This document shows, piece by piece, positions 1 to 8,441 of a stretch of 64,000 bases of DNA. Each line of letters opens with the position of its first letter. Position 1 is the stretch's first letter. The stretch comes from Bradyrhizobium sp. PSBB068 (GTDB lineage: Bacteria; Pseudomonadota; Alphaproteobacteria; Rhizobiales; Xanthobacteraceae). A program made the position numbers and the translations under genes. Under the pieces are notes generated by a model that ran no database searches, was not told the origin of the DNA, and saw only the letters and a program-made list of their open reading frames with translations. The stretch is taken from positions 3,224,001-3,288,000 of the forward strand of contig CP069300.1 in the NCBI GenBank assembly GCA_016839165.1, read 5' to 3'.

Positions 1-3000
1 GAATTGGGGCCATCTGCAGGTCGTCGCCGACCACTGTTAGCCGCGCGCCGGGCGCGAGCTTGGTAAATGCGACGATGGCATGGGCGACATCGACCTGCGA
101 CGCTTCGTCGATCAGCACGAGGTCGAACAGGGGAGCGATCACCGACCCGCCGAGCTTCGCGATCTGCTCGACCGTGCTTGCGACCAGGACGAGCGAGTCT
201 CGCGCAGAGAGAGCGGCTTCCAGGTCCTGACGATCCGGCGCCCCCCGATCATTCATCGGTAGCACAAACCGTTGAAGCTCGGGCGCGACCGACTCGAGGG
301 ATCCCGCACCCGAAGCGAGACGCACCAGGCGTATCCGGTCGGTGATACCCAACCGGGCAAGCAGTCCCGGGAGTCTTTTGGCGACGTGATCGATGGCGAC
401 CCACGTGAAGCCGGTGACTGCGATACGCAGGCCGGCGCCGGTGTCGGCCGCATGTTTCAGGGAAGACGCGAGGTACGCTTGCGCCGTAGCGCTCTTGCCG
501 GTTCCTGGCGGTCCCCACCAGATCGCCAATTGGCGTTGAACGGAGCGTTCGATAGCCTCGCTTTGCTTCGGTGTGATGTCCGGAGCTATTGAGCGGGCGA
601 TGGCGACCACATCAGCCGCGGACAGCCCGGTTGCCGTGCTCGCCGCCACGTCGGCGTTCCAAATGAAGGTTTCGGCCGGCACGCTCGCCGAGGCTCTGGG
701 ATTCAGCCGGCCGACATTGGCGATCCTCGCTTGAAACAAGGGGCGGCTGAGGGCCAACGGAGGATTTCTGATCCCGGGCGAACCCCACTGGCCGGTGCGG
801 CCGGACAGCGCATCTCTCAGCCGGCGTGAAAAGAAATCAAGGACGACCGGATCGACCACACCGAAGCGCCCCTGACGCGGATTGAAATCGAGGTTCGCGA
901 TGCCCAACCGAATTGCCGTCTGAAGGAGCGCGGACGCCTCGATGATCAAGCGGCGGTTTGCCCTGTCGATCTTCCTGACCGAAACTCGCAGCGAAGCTCG
1001 CGCAGAATCCTGGTAGTCGCCGCCCTGGATCGGAAGCGTCTGTTGCAGAGCTGGAAACTGCGTCTTGAACCCGGCCGCTGTTTCGTGCTGAACCTGCGCC
1101 AGCAGGTCCTCGGGCGCGAACGAGAGGAGAAAGTCACCATCCTTAATGCGGACCTCGCGCGATGCCTCCCTGAGTTCGAAGGCATAGACCGAGGGATTGG
1201 CGATCGAGTTTCCGAGTCCATAGTGCCGAAGGCATACAGCGCGTTCTTCTCCGATCAATGTTCTATCGACTCGGGCGCTCATGAAGCGGGCTTCACGCTC
1301 ATGGGCAGGCATCGCCAGCAGCAGGTCATTCTCAAGTTTCTGTGCGGCCTGCATCAGGCGTGTGTGCTGATACAGCATCTGACCATCGAAGCCGACGCCG
1401 GTCAGTGGTTGTTCAGGCCTGAATATCTCGCCGACCGTTGGCGCTTCTGCGCTGAGCGTGTCGCGCAGACGGCGACTGATGCCGTCGACGATCCACGATA
1501 GCGCCCGCAGTTTGTCGCGTACGACGCGTCTCGTTTGCTCCTGATGCCACTGAAAGTCCTGCGATCGGAACGGCGACTTCCTTTGCCAGATCTCACTGCC
1601 GCGCTCCGACGGAATCTGGTCTGAGAGGGGGTCGAGGTAGAACTTGTTGACGTTGAATGCCCAAGTCGATCCGTCGGTCCGGGCGCGGCGGTCGGCGTCT
1701 AGGTCGTTGGCCAGGCTAACCAGACCGTAGTGATGGGGGACCGCCGCCGCGACGAGGCTGTTCACGATCTCAGAGACGATCGTGAGCGGGGACGACACGC
1801 TGGTGTACCTGGCGTCCTCGAGTACGGTTTCTGCCGGAAACAGCCAGGACATTGGGCTGACGTCGGTGCCTCCGATGCGAACGGGAGCTTGCACGATATC
1901 GAGATGCCTGCCCATGATGCGGCAAAGGTGATTGAAGACCAGTCGATCCCAGATATAGAACTGGATCGTGACGTCTCGCTTGTTGGGATCGAACAGCCGA
2001 TAGCCCGCCAGCGTATCGGCCCGCGCGCGGGCGATATCCTGCATCATGAACTCGAGCCACTGACGCAGGATCTCTCCCTCGGCGTCAACCGAACGCTCCA
2101 GGACCAACAAGGCGCGGTCGCGATTGGTGAACGCTCTGCCATAGCCCGCATTTGCGGTACGTGGTGCGTTCGGCACGCCGTAGGAGATGTTGTATCCGAA
2201 CGCGAATGTCAGGCCCGATCCGACGTCAAAGTCCGCGGAAATGTTGACGCGGATGTCGGAGAAGCTTGGCAAGACGGCCGATGTGCCGGCTCGATCCGGT
2301 ATGGCTGCGGGCAGGGTGTTCACCAAAGTCAAACCGCGCGCGACGAGCACTGTTCGCTTTGCGCGGAGGGTTTGATGCGATTCGAAGACGATGTTGCCCG
2401 CCGATGCTGCTGAAAGGCTTTGAACATTCGCGATCCCGCCTTCGAGAAGCTTGCCGCGCGCACCCTCGGTCAGGCCGGCCACGCGGCTGGGATGGTCCAG
2501 GTCCTTTGCCATAGTCCAACAGTAGGCCGACTGTGCCTGTTGGGCGCGCGCCGGCGGGGTCGGGATCGCCGCGGCGGCATCCTCCTCGGTCGACCATTTG
2601 TAGCCGAGATAATCGCAACCGGAGCATCGGTGATCGACATGCCATGGCAGGTCGCGCCAATCCGGTTCGCTCAGGATCTTGCGTAGGTCGTGTCGCAAGA
2701 ATCTGGCGACGCGCCCCAGAACGACCTCCGGCGGCATCGTTTCCAGGTCAACGGCCAAGGCAGCCAAGTATTTCTCCTGATGCCGGTCCGTTACGTGATC
2801 CTTCACGTCCTGGCGCAACTGGATTTCGATACTGGACGCGTCGTGGCGGCCTGGCCAGATTGCGGCTTCTGCGAGGACGAAGAAGCGGTCGCTGAGACCA
2901 TTGGCGTCCAACCAGCCCGCCAGCGTCATTCCGTAATAGGCGAGCTCCGAGAAATGGGCGGGCGATGCCTCGCCTGAGATCTTCACGTCGATCACTTTCA

Positions 3001-3535
3001 GCCCGAACCTGTCGTCGACAACGGGCGTGATCGCGCCGTCGATCAAGATGGCGCGGCGCCGTCCGCCGCTGGGAGGTACGACGTGAATGATGTCCGGACG
3101 GACCGCTGAGAATTCGAGGTGGTTGGCCCCGTTGAACGCTTTGCCATCGGCGAGATCGGAGAGCCCGTGGGCAGCCACGAAGGCTGGAGTGACCTGATAC
3201 TCCGCCTCGATCAGCAACTGGTTCGCGACGACGCTGGGAAGGTGATCGCGAAGCAGAATGGTGCCGAATGCACGCTCTTCGCCCTCCGTAAACGCGGTAG
3301 GAGCCCCGTGGATCACCAAATGCGGTAGCACCTCAGACAGTTCGGCAAACTTCTGCCGCTCGTGATTTCGGCCGGCTTGGGTGATAAGCGCGAAACCCGG
3401 ACGAGCTGCATCCCGTTCGGGTGCTCCGGCCGCTGCGCGATCGGCTGCGGTGCTGTAGAGATCGAGTCGAAGGCGTCGTTGGCAATCCGTCCGGATGTAT
3501 TGCGAAATGGCTCGCTTTCCCAGTCGGTACACCAC
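1..3535 (-). CDS. RecB/TM0106-like nuclease fused to UPF1/Dna2-type SF1 helicase (partial, C-terminus beyond window)
   Basis: This frame is open from the stop at 3590-3592 to the left edge, giving at least 1178 residues. I chose the GTG at 3535 because a GGAG lies 7 nt upstream and the protein then begins like other TM0106-family nucleases. Near the N-terminus is Cys18 (TDCQRR). Around residues 165-185 come ILIDG and then VIDVK, the PD-(D/E)XK pattern, followed by a motif-IV-like ELAYYG. A CSGC pair near 303 and another Cys near 338 complete a possible Fe-S set. After them comes DHPSRVAGL, the region that in this family follows the last cysteine. The middle part may be a degenerate YprB-like RNase H fold (QFYIWDRL). 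The C-terminal part has ITPKQSEAI, then Walker A GPPGTGKS (about 1008-1015), Walker B LVLIDEASQ (about 1137) and VVGDDLQMAPI, typical of UPF1/Dna2 helicases. Family assignment is firm; the biological role, nucleic-acid processing or defence, is inferred. Confidence 0.85.
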   Translation of the reverse strand, partial: MVYRLGKRAISQYIRTDCQRRLRLDLYSTAADRAAAGAPERDAARPGFALITQAGRNHERQKFAELSEVLPHLVIHGAPTAFTEGEERAFGTILLRDHLPSVVANQLLIEAEYQVTPAFVAAHGLSDLADGKAFNGANHLEFSAVRPDIIHVVPPSGGRRRAILIDGAITPVVDDRFGLKVIDVKISGEASPAHFSELAYYGMTLAGWLDANGLSDRFFVLAEAAIWPGRHDASSIEIQLRQDVKDHVTDRHQEKYLAALAVDLETMPPEVVLGRVARFLRHDLRKILSEPDWRDLPWHVDHRCSGCDYLGYKWSTEEDAAAAIPTPPARAQQAQSAYCWTMAKDLDHPSRVAGLTEGARGKLLEGGIANVQSLSAASAGNIVFESHQTLRAKRTVLVARGLTLVNTLPAAIPDRAGTSAVLPSFSDIRVNISADFDVGSGLTFAFGYNISYGVPNAPRTANAGYGRAFTNRDRALLVLERSVDAEGEILRQWLEFMMQDIARARADTLAGYRLFDPNKRDVTIQFYIWDRLVFNHLCRIMGRHLDIVQAPVRIGGTDVSPMSWLFPAETVLEDARYTSVSSPLTIVSEIVNSLVAAAVPHHYGLVSLANDLDADRRARTDGSTWAFNVNKFYLDPLSDQIPSERGSEIWQRKSPFRSQDFQWHQEQTRRVVRDKLRALSWIVDGISRRLRDTLSAEAPTVGEIFRPEQPLTGVGFDGQMLYQHTRLMQAAQKLENDLLLAMPAHEREARFMSARVDRTLIGEERAVCLRHYGLGNSIANPSVYAFELREASREVRIKDGDFLLSFAPEDLLAQVQHETAAGFKTQFPALQQTLPIQGGDYQDSARASLRVSVRKIDRANRRLIIEASALLQTAIRLGIANLDFNPRQGRFGVVDPVVLDFFSRRLRDALSGRTGQWGSPGIRNPPLALSRPLFQARIANVGRLNPRASASVPAETFIWNADVAASTATGLSAADVVAIARSIAPDITPKQSEAIERSVQRQLAIWWGPPGTGKSATAQAYLASSLKHAADTGAGLRIAVTGFTWVAIDHVAKRLPGLLARLGITDRIRLVRLASGAGSLESVAPELQRFVLPMNDRGAPDRQDLEAALSARDSLVLVASTVEQIAKLGGSVIAPLFDLVLIDEASQVDVAHAIVAFTKLAPGARLTVVGDDLQMAPI

Positions 3536-3673
3536 GTTGTCGCTCCGGTTGACGGTGGGAGCAGCAGCAACCCGACCACCCGATGCGATCTATTCAGCGG
3601 GAAGTAGATTTGGTCAACAAGGCATTGGTCGATAACAAATATTGTTCACAAATGCAGTGCGGGACGTGTGCGG

Positions 3674-4432
3674 TCAGGCCCAAGGACGCCGGCTTCGCTG
3701 GTATCTGAACTCGGGTTCGAAGAAGTCTCGGGCGCTCAATTTCCGCCGCAGCACCGGAATGCTCTGCCCCTTCACCGGCACGTGTCCCAAAGTGTATTTT
3801 TGGGCGTGGACCAATGAATTCACGTCGTGAGCCTTGATTTGCTGCCAGAGGAAGTCGGCAAGGCGTCGCGACAACCCGACCTCCCAATCGACAAGGAGTC
3901 GAAGCGTCCTCGCGATGGCGCCGAGTGGGTTGGGGTTTTCCTCGAGATTGATGGTCACCACGCCGCTGTGGATCCGGTCGAAGTAATCGATGCTGCAGTG
4001 CAGCGCACTCTCCGCCGGGATATAGACCGCGGCATCCCAATCGAAAAAGGTGGTCTTCGTCAGGTCTGCCAGTCCCGATGCCCCGACCAAACCTTCCTTG
4101 ATGGCCCAAGTGTCGTGAAGGGCCCAAACGTCGAATTTCACATGACGACCGCTCAGGCGGTAACCCCCGAAACGATTGCGCTCGGCACGGCAGCCGGCGA
4201 CGGCCTTGGCCAGCCCTTCGGTATCGCCGTCGACCACCAGGTCGATATCGGAGGCGAAGGCTTCGCTGCCCGACCTGGCGATGTCACGCACCATACCGCC
4301 GAAGATACCGACCTTGCCGACCGTGCTCAGCCGTTGAATCAATTCCCCAGCCTCGACGCCGCGCGCGTCGGACTTGAGGAAGGTATTTATCCTTCGTCCC
4401 AGTTCTCGTTCGTTGCGGGCGAGGGCCTGCAT
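3674..4432 (-). CDS. Poly(A)-polymerase/CCA-transferase head-domain-like nucleotidyltransferase
   Basis: Predicted 252-aa nucleotidyltransferase of the polymerase-beta superfamily. The sequence shows GGMVRD at about residues 45-50, the catalytic pair DIDLVV (Asp62, Asp64) and a third carboxylate in FDVW (Asp101). This matches the head domain of CCA-adding enzymes and poly(A) polymerases, but those are about 400 aa or longer, and the usual C-terminal RNA-binding domains are missing here. The ATG at 4432 has GAAGGG six bases upstream. An ATG at 4438 overlaps the dGTPase stop as ATGA, and a TTG at 4465 is also possible. The gene is therefore translationally coupled to the dGTPase and followed after 138 nt by the helicase-nuclease. 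The substrate (tRNA, other RNA, protein or small molecule) cannot be read from sequence. Confidence 0.75.
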   Translation of the reverse strand: MQALARNERELGRRINTFLKSDARGVEAGELIQRLSTVGKVGIFGGMVRDIARSGSEAFASDIDLVVDGDTEGLAKAVAGCRAERNRFGGYRLSGRHVKFDVWALHDTWAIKEGLVGASGLADLTKTTFFDWDAAVYIPAESALHCSIDYFDRIHSGVVTINLEENPNPLGAIARTLRLLVDWEVGLSRRLADFLWQQIKAHDVNSLVHAQKYTLGHVPVKGQSIPVLRRKLSARDFFEPEFRYQRSRRPWA

Positions 4433-4434
4433 CG

Positions 4435-5880
4435 TCATCCCTTCAACGAAACCAGCTTGCGACAAAGCTCAACAGCGAACGAATCGGTCATGCCGGAGAT
4501 CATGTCGGTCATCAGCTGAAGTTCTCGATAACGCATAGGCATTTCCGACATCTGCGCAGCGCGCCGGTAATTTTCCGAGATGCGCGAATAGACATAGGCA
4601 TCGTAGGGCTTCGTGCCACGGGGGTTCACGAAATCTTCGGCACCCCGGTTCCGGATGGCCTGCCAAAACGCGTCCATCAACGCGTGAATGGTGCGGTGCC
4701 CCTCCAACTCGACCTCGATCACGCTGCGATGGGAATAGACGTGCTCCCGAGCGAAGCCTTTCAGGGCTTTCCAAAGGGCCTCGGAGCGCGATCCTGCCAA
4801 CAGCTCGCCGTGGAATTTTCCGGCCATGATTGTATCGCGATTCGCGACGAAAGCGGCAGTCACGGCATTGACCATAAGGCCGATAGCTTGGACCCGCAGC
4901 ATCTGCATCGAGATGTCGGAGAGCTCGGCTCCGGACAATTGGGATTGGCGGTAGTCAATCTCACGGTTTCGGGATTGCTCACAGATATCAAGGATTTGCG
5001 GGTCATCTTTAGCGTCGTGGTTCAAGGAAGCGATCAAGTCGTGGAACGAGATCAGGCCCTTCTTGGCAGCATCTTCCAGGTCCAAAACCGAATAGGCGAT
5101 GTCGTCGCAGGCTTCCATCACAAGGGTCAGGGGGTGGCGCACGCCTTCTTGAAGGCCGGTGTTCCGCCACACTTCGTCGACGATCTTTGCCTCCGACTGG
5201 AAGAAATTGAACTTCTTCCGCGATTGGATCTTTTTGTCGATCTTGCTGGACGGGACGGGATATTTCATGAGAGCCGCGAGGGCGGCGTAGCTCATGTTGA
5301 GACCGTAGCCATCATTGATGATCTGGAGCCGAGTCAGCAGACGGAGCGCCTGCGCATTGCCCTCGAACTTCTCGAAATCCCGCCGCTGGGCAGCAGTGAG
5401 GTTGGCGCCGGCGAAAATGTCGAACGAGTTCTGATCCTTTCCCTTGGGTACGGAGTGGCCCGCGATCCAGGATTGCATGGCATCTTCGCCTTGGTGACCA
5501 AACGGAGGGTTCCCGAGGTCGTGGGCGAGGCCGATCGCGCCGAGCAGCGACGGCACCGAACGAGCGGCATCCGGAATGGCTGCCAAGCCGAGCTCTTCCC
5601 CGTGATTGTAGACGAGGGTCGTGCCAATGCTCCGCGCAAGGTTCGCGACCTCGTGGCTGTGCGTCAAACGAGTCCTGACGCTGTCGTTGCGCTCCAGCGG
5701 GAAGACCTGGGTCTTGTCGGCGAGTCGTCGGACGGGCGTGGAAAAGAGCAGGCGATCATAGTCCCGTTCGAGGGGGATCCGCTGCTCTGGGCCCTTCTGC
5801 GGACTTGGTGCCGATGGTGGCTTACGCCGATGGCCGTTGAGCAGCTTTGCCCAATCCAACTTGCGCTGCGCTTTAGCCAT
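4435..5880 (-). CDS. Deoxyguanosinetriphosphate triphosphohydrolase-like HD protein (dGTPase family)
   Basis: A 481-aa protein of the Dgt family, which splits dNTPs (classically dGTP) into deoxynucleoside and triphosphate. It carries RTRLTHSHEV near residue 70, the metal-binding HDLGNPPFGH near residue 120, FEGNAQALR, and EACDDIAYS, all in the order seen in Dgt. The ATG at 5880 was chosen over an upstream start at 5910 because GGGGAG lies 7 nt before it. It is the first gene of the coupled cluster leading to the nucleotidyltransferase and the helicase-nuclease. Housekeeping dGTPase paralogs exist in Rhizobiales, and dGTPases are also established phage-defence effectors that deplete dNTPs. Its position in a mobile region favours the second role, but this is inference. 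Confidence 0.88.
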   Translation of the reverse strand: MAKAQRKLDWAKLLNGHRRKPPSAPSPQKGPEQRIPLERDYDRLLFSTPVRRLADKTQVFPLERNDSVRTRLTHSHEVANLARSIGTTLVYNHGEELGLAAIPDAARSVPSLLGAIGLAHDLGNPPFGHQGEDAMQSWIAGHSVPKGKDQNSFDIFAGANLTAAQRRDFEKFEGNAQALRLLTRLQIINDGYGLNMSYAALAALMKYPVPSSKIDKKIQSRKKFNFFQSEAKIVDEVWRNTGLQEGVRHPLTLVMEACDDIAYSVLDLEDAAKKGLISFHDLIASLNHDAKDDPQILDICEQSRNREIDYRQSQLSGAELSDISMQMLRVQAIGLMVNAVTAAFVANRDTIMAGKFHGELLAGSRSEALWKALKGFAREHVYSHRSVIEVELEGHRTIHALMDAFWQAIRNRGAEDFVNPRGTKPYDAYVYSRISENYRRAAQMSEMPMRYRELQLMTDMISGMTDSFAVELCRKLVSLKG

Positions 5881-5904
5881 CACAGCGCTCCCCGGTACGG
5901 AAAC

Positions 5905-5965
5905 ACGCACCTAAACATTCACTACAACCTATAGTATGAAATGAGCTTCACATGCTCGCAAAGAT
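5905..5965 (-). promoter_or_regulatory. Candidate promoter and imperfect dyad upstream of the dGTPase cluster
   Basis: On the minus strand a TTTGCG box is followed after about 18 nt by CATACTATAG, a plausible -35/-10 pair. Overlapping it is an imperfect dyad (TTCATACTA ... TGTAGTGAA) around 5920-5942. This is the most A/T-rich stretch near the gene and the only promoter-like site before the cluster. It is a visual match only. Confidence 0.35.
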
Positions 5966-6205
5966 GTAAGAGCCCAATTCGTTCAGGAGCGATTCTGGTG
6001 AGCGGTCAGACACTGACTGGCAAGACGGGTCCGCCGACGATAACCATAGCAGGGACCGGCGGAATACGCACGCCCGGAATCTCCATTGGCCGACGTTTCC
6101 ACCTGCTTTTTCAAGCTTTTAGACCAGAAACGATGATGGTTTCGGAATCGGCCGACGAGCTGCGGCGAGGCCGCCACAACTCGATCGTATCTTGCTGCTG
6201 CTGAC

Positions 6206-6760
6206 CTATCCCAATGACTGGATACGCTTCGCGATTTCATCAAAATCTGGCCAGAATGCCGGCTGATCGAATTTATGGTCCAGGCAAATTCCGTCGATGA
6301 CGTCGGCCAGATCGTCTCCAGAAAGGCGGGTGGCCCGGGAACTGACGATCCGAACGGACACTGCGAAGGCCTGGTTCGCCTCATCGACGATGCGCCGCCA
6401 GATTTCTCGGCGCCCGATCCCTTTTTCCAGATGATTTTCGCCTTCGAACTCCCCGAAGAACGTATCCTTTTTCAATTCCGTGATCACGTCGTCGCCGCTT
6501 CCGAAGTCGAAACGCCATCGGGGAAACGCAGCGGGCGTCGGCGGCGCGAACGGGGTGCTCCGATAAAGGTGATGATTCATTTTTCGAGCGGCAAGGATTT
6601 TATCGAGCACGGACGCCAGATCCTTCTCGGATTCGAAACGATCGTGCGTCGCATTTTCGAAATCAATTGCACTCACGGTGTACGCCACGCGAAACAGCGC
6701 CAAGGGCACTGAAAACGCTTCGCTGGTTTTGATCATTTGATCGGACGAAAGATAGGACAT
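6206..6760 (-). CDS. Uncharacterised 184-aa protein in the accessory region
   Basis: I do not recognise this protein. It has 184 residues, is soluble and charged, has no signal peptide or membrane segment, and has no obvious catalytic motif. The C-terminal part is acidic and aromatic (DQPAFWPDFDE), while the centre alternates charged residues around GEFEGENHLEKG. The ATG at 6760 is preceded by a weak AGAGAAG. It points the same way as the dGTPase cluster but is separated from it by 325 nt that contain a candidate promoter, so it is probably its own transcription unit. A small partner protein of the neighbouring system is possible but unsupported. No homology search could be run. Confidence 0.6.
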   Translation of the reverse strand: MSYLSSDQMIKTSEAFSVPLALFRVAYTVSAIDFENATHDRFESEKDLASVLDKILAARKMNHHLYRSTPFAPPTPAAFPRWRFDFGSGDDVITELKKDTFFGEFEGENHLEKGIGRREIWRRIVDEANQAFAVSVRIVSSRATRLSGDDLADVIDGICLDHKFDQPAFWPDFDEIAKRIQSLG

Positions 6761-7132
6761 CGGCTTCTCTTGCTTGTTGAATATGAAAGGAGGGGGCGGT
6801 TGGCGAGAGGTCGACGGTGTAAAATCGCTTGCCGCATACTGCGCGCAGTGCGATCGTCACTATCGTCCGGGTGCAAAATCGGACTGGTTGTTCGTCGACC
6901 GAGTGCCCGTCTTTCCAGAGGCGGGCACTTTTCGGCTATTCGGTGATGATCGTCATTTCTGATGCTCCAGCTCGTAGCGTCCGACGGACGTTTGCCGGCT
7001 TTATTGAACACCCAGGCTGCAAAAGAGTCTTGATGCAATTTCGCGCGAAGGCGAAAAACATAGTGGTTTGAATCGCTTAGCAGGGCTGGACTTTTGCAGG
7101 TACTGCGAAACGGCGCTTCCGCGTAACGCCTT
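6761..7132. other. Non-coding stretch between unknown gene and ISL3 fragment
   Basis: No convincing gene here. A 62-codon frame at 6774-6962 on the plus strand begins with TTG (ATG at 6783), has no good ribosome-binding site, and contains one CAQC pair. It could be a degraded fragment. A GAGTGCCCGTC...GGCGGGCACTTTT hairpin around 6900-6931 ends in a short T run and could be a weak plus-strand terminator. Confidence 0.35.
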
Positions 7133-7690
7133 GTGTCGGATGCCACACGAAAAGCCGAGACCCCGACTCCGGACTTGCTGACTTGTTCTGTAGAGAGCCC
7201 TTCGGAAAGAAGACTCTGGAAGGGCCCGAGGCTCATGTGCGACTTCGCGGACCTGCACTGCCTGTACATCGAACGAATTCGACGGCCGTATCGGGGACGG
7301 TTCGCCACGATTGCCACCGCGATTCCGAGCAGCAGCCAAACCGGCCGATGTTCGCACTGTGGCGGCCAGCTTCGTGTCCACGGCAAGAAAAATACGACTT
7401 ACCAGGACGTACCGGACCAAGGCGGGACTGTCGCTATCGTTGTCGAACGGCTCCGGTACCGCTGTGCGCTTTGCGGCACCACCTCGCTACAACCCGTCCC
7501 GGAGATGGATCATAAATTCCGCATGACCGAGCGATTGATCGATCGAATCCGCATGGAAGCGGTTCAACGTCCTTTTTCCACAATCGCAAAGGAGGTTGGG
7601 ATCCATGAAAAGACGGTGCGTCGGATCGTTAGAGACCGGATTCCCGCGCTAACCGGGTCACGTTCGCGCGGACGACACGTGGTGGATTGA
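7133..7690 (+). pseudogene. ISL3-family transposase N-terminal fragment
   Basis: The 185-codon frame matches the start of ISL3 transposases only. It holds a four-cysteine zinc-binding domain (CSHCGG ... RYRCALCGT) followed by a helix-turn-helix segment (STIAKEVGIHEKTVRRIVRD). Intact ISL3 transposases are about 400-550 aa and continue into a DDE catalytic domain; here the frame ends shortly after the HTH with unrelated residues. The first 34 codons from the GTG at 7133 are probably not part of the original gene, and an ATG at 7235 is a better start. No terminal inverted repeats were identified. A surviving DNA-binding-only protein is possible, but a remnant is more likely. Confidence 0.7.
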
Positions 7691-7963
7691 CCCTGTCTAC
7701 ACAGAAGCTTCACGGCAGCCGTTTATACGGTCGTCGCTCGTCTTGGCGTTCGCGAGAGCCCATCAGGCGGACGTAAGTCGCCATGTCAGGGCGAAACGGT
7801 AGCCCGGCGTCCGAGGCGCACCTGAATGCTGTAGAAGATAATCAATCGGACCACACAAAAAGCCGACCGGCGGAGTGTGCCGTTCGGGCGTTCGTCAAGC
7901 GAAAAACATGGAAAACTAGGCGATGGCGGGAGATACGGTCAGTTACATCACACGAAAAGCCGA
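7143..7963 (+). repeat. Three dispersed copies of a 16-bp sequence (yCACACgAAAAGCCGA)
   Basis: Copies lie at 7143-7158 (CCACACGAAAAGCCGA), 7851-7866 (one base different, CCACACAAAAAGCCGA) and 7948-7963 (TCACACGAAAAGCCGA). All are on the plus strand, and none was noticed in the backbone. Spacing is irregular (about 700 and 97 bp), so this is not a CRISPR array. They may be leftovers of repeated gene starts (each can be read as TRKAE or similar) or ends of a mobile element. Confidence 0.55.
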
Positions 7964-8003
7964 ATGGCCGGGTTCGACGGCTTATCCGCGCTCTATGCGA
8001 GCA
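7691..8003. other. Decayed sequence without a recognisable gene
   Basis: All six frames are interrupted. The only structure seen is two of the 16-bp repeat copies. The stretch sits between a truncated transposase and a frameshifted TniQ-like remnant and probably derives from past mobile-element activity. Confidence 0.4.
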
Positions 8004-8440
8004 CTACCGTTTCTCAGCGGAAATCGGCTCCCCCGCGCGCGACGCTGAAGATGCCGCAATCCTAACATCCCGTCGGTGGATCGCCTCCGAGGTCAAAGGT
8101 AAGCAAGATCTGCGGCTCGGAGCGACTTCGTGGTGTTCGCAGCGCTCGCGGATGAGTTCGGCGAGCGTGACGTAGCTCCGTCGGAAGGCGTCGATCTCGC
8201 TACGGGGAACGCGGCGACCTTGTGGCCGGCCCGTTTGCGGACGGTGGACTTCACGATGCCCCGCTTCAGCAGGATCTGGGCGGCTGCTTCTTCAGGTCGA
8301 CCTGCCTCACGAATTCGTTGACCGAGAGCGTGTCCGGATCAAGGCCTGGATGGCGGCATCGACCTTGGAGAACTTGACGAGGATCGACGGGAAATCGCGC
8401 TTTCCACACGATATGCCGAAGGCGAGCCAACTAGCGGGAG
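8004..8440 (-). pseudogene. Frameshifted remnant resembling the C-terminal part of a TniQ-like DNA-binding protein
   Basis: On the minus strand, three frames joined by two shifts give one continuous protein-like track: DPDTLSVNEFVRQVDLKK, then QILLKRGIVKSTVRKRAGHK, then EIDAFRRSYVTLAELIRE, ending at the TAG at 8004-8006. The pattern (a conserved Leu-Asp start, a helix-turn-helix, a basic hairpin, and a final FRRSYV helix) is like the C-terminal HTH repeats of TniQ-family proteins of Tn7/Tn5053-type transposons. The two shifts and the absence of a start make it a pseudogene. The family name is tentative; another HTH family is possible. Confidence 0.4.
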
Positions 8441-8441
8441 T

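Noticed and set aside
4684..5934. A 416-codon open frame on the plus strand
   Set aside because: It is a shadow of the dGTPase gene; the minus frame has clear HD motifs.
6774..6962. Small plus-strand gene with a CAQC pair
   Set aside because: It starts with TTG, has no ribosome-binding site and no recognisable family; kept only as a note in the intergenic entry.
7143..7963. CRISPR-like repeats
   Set aside because: Only three 16-bp copies with unequal spacing and no cas genes.
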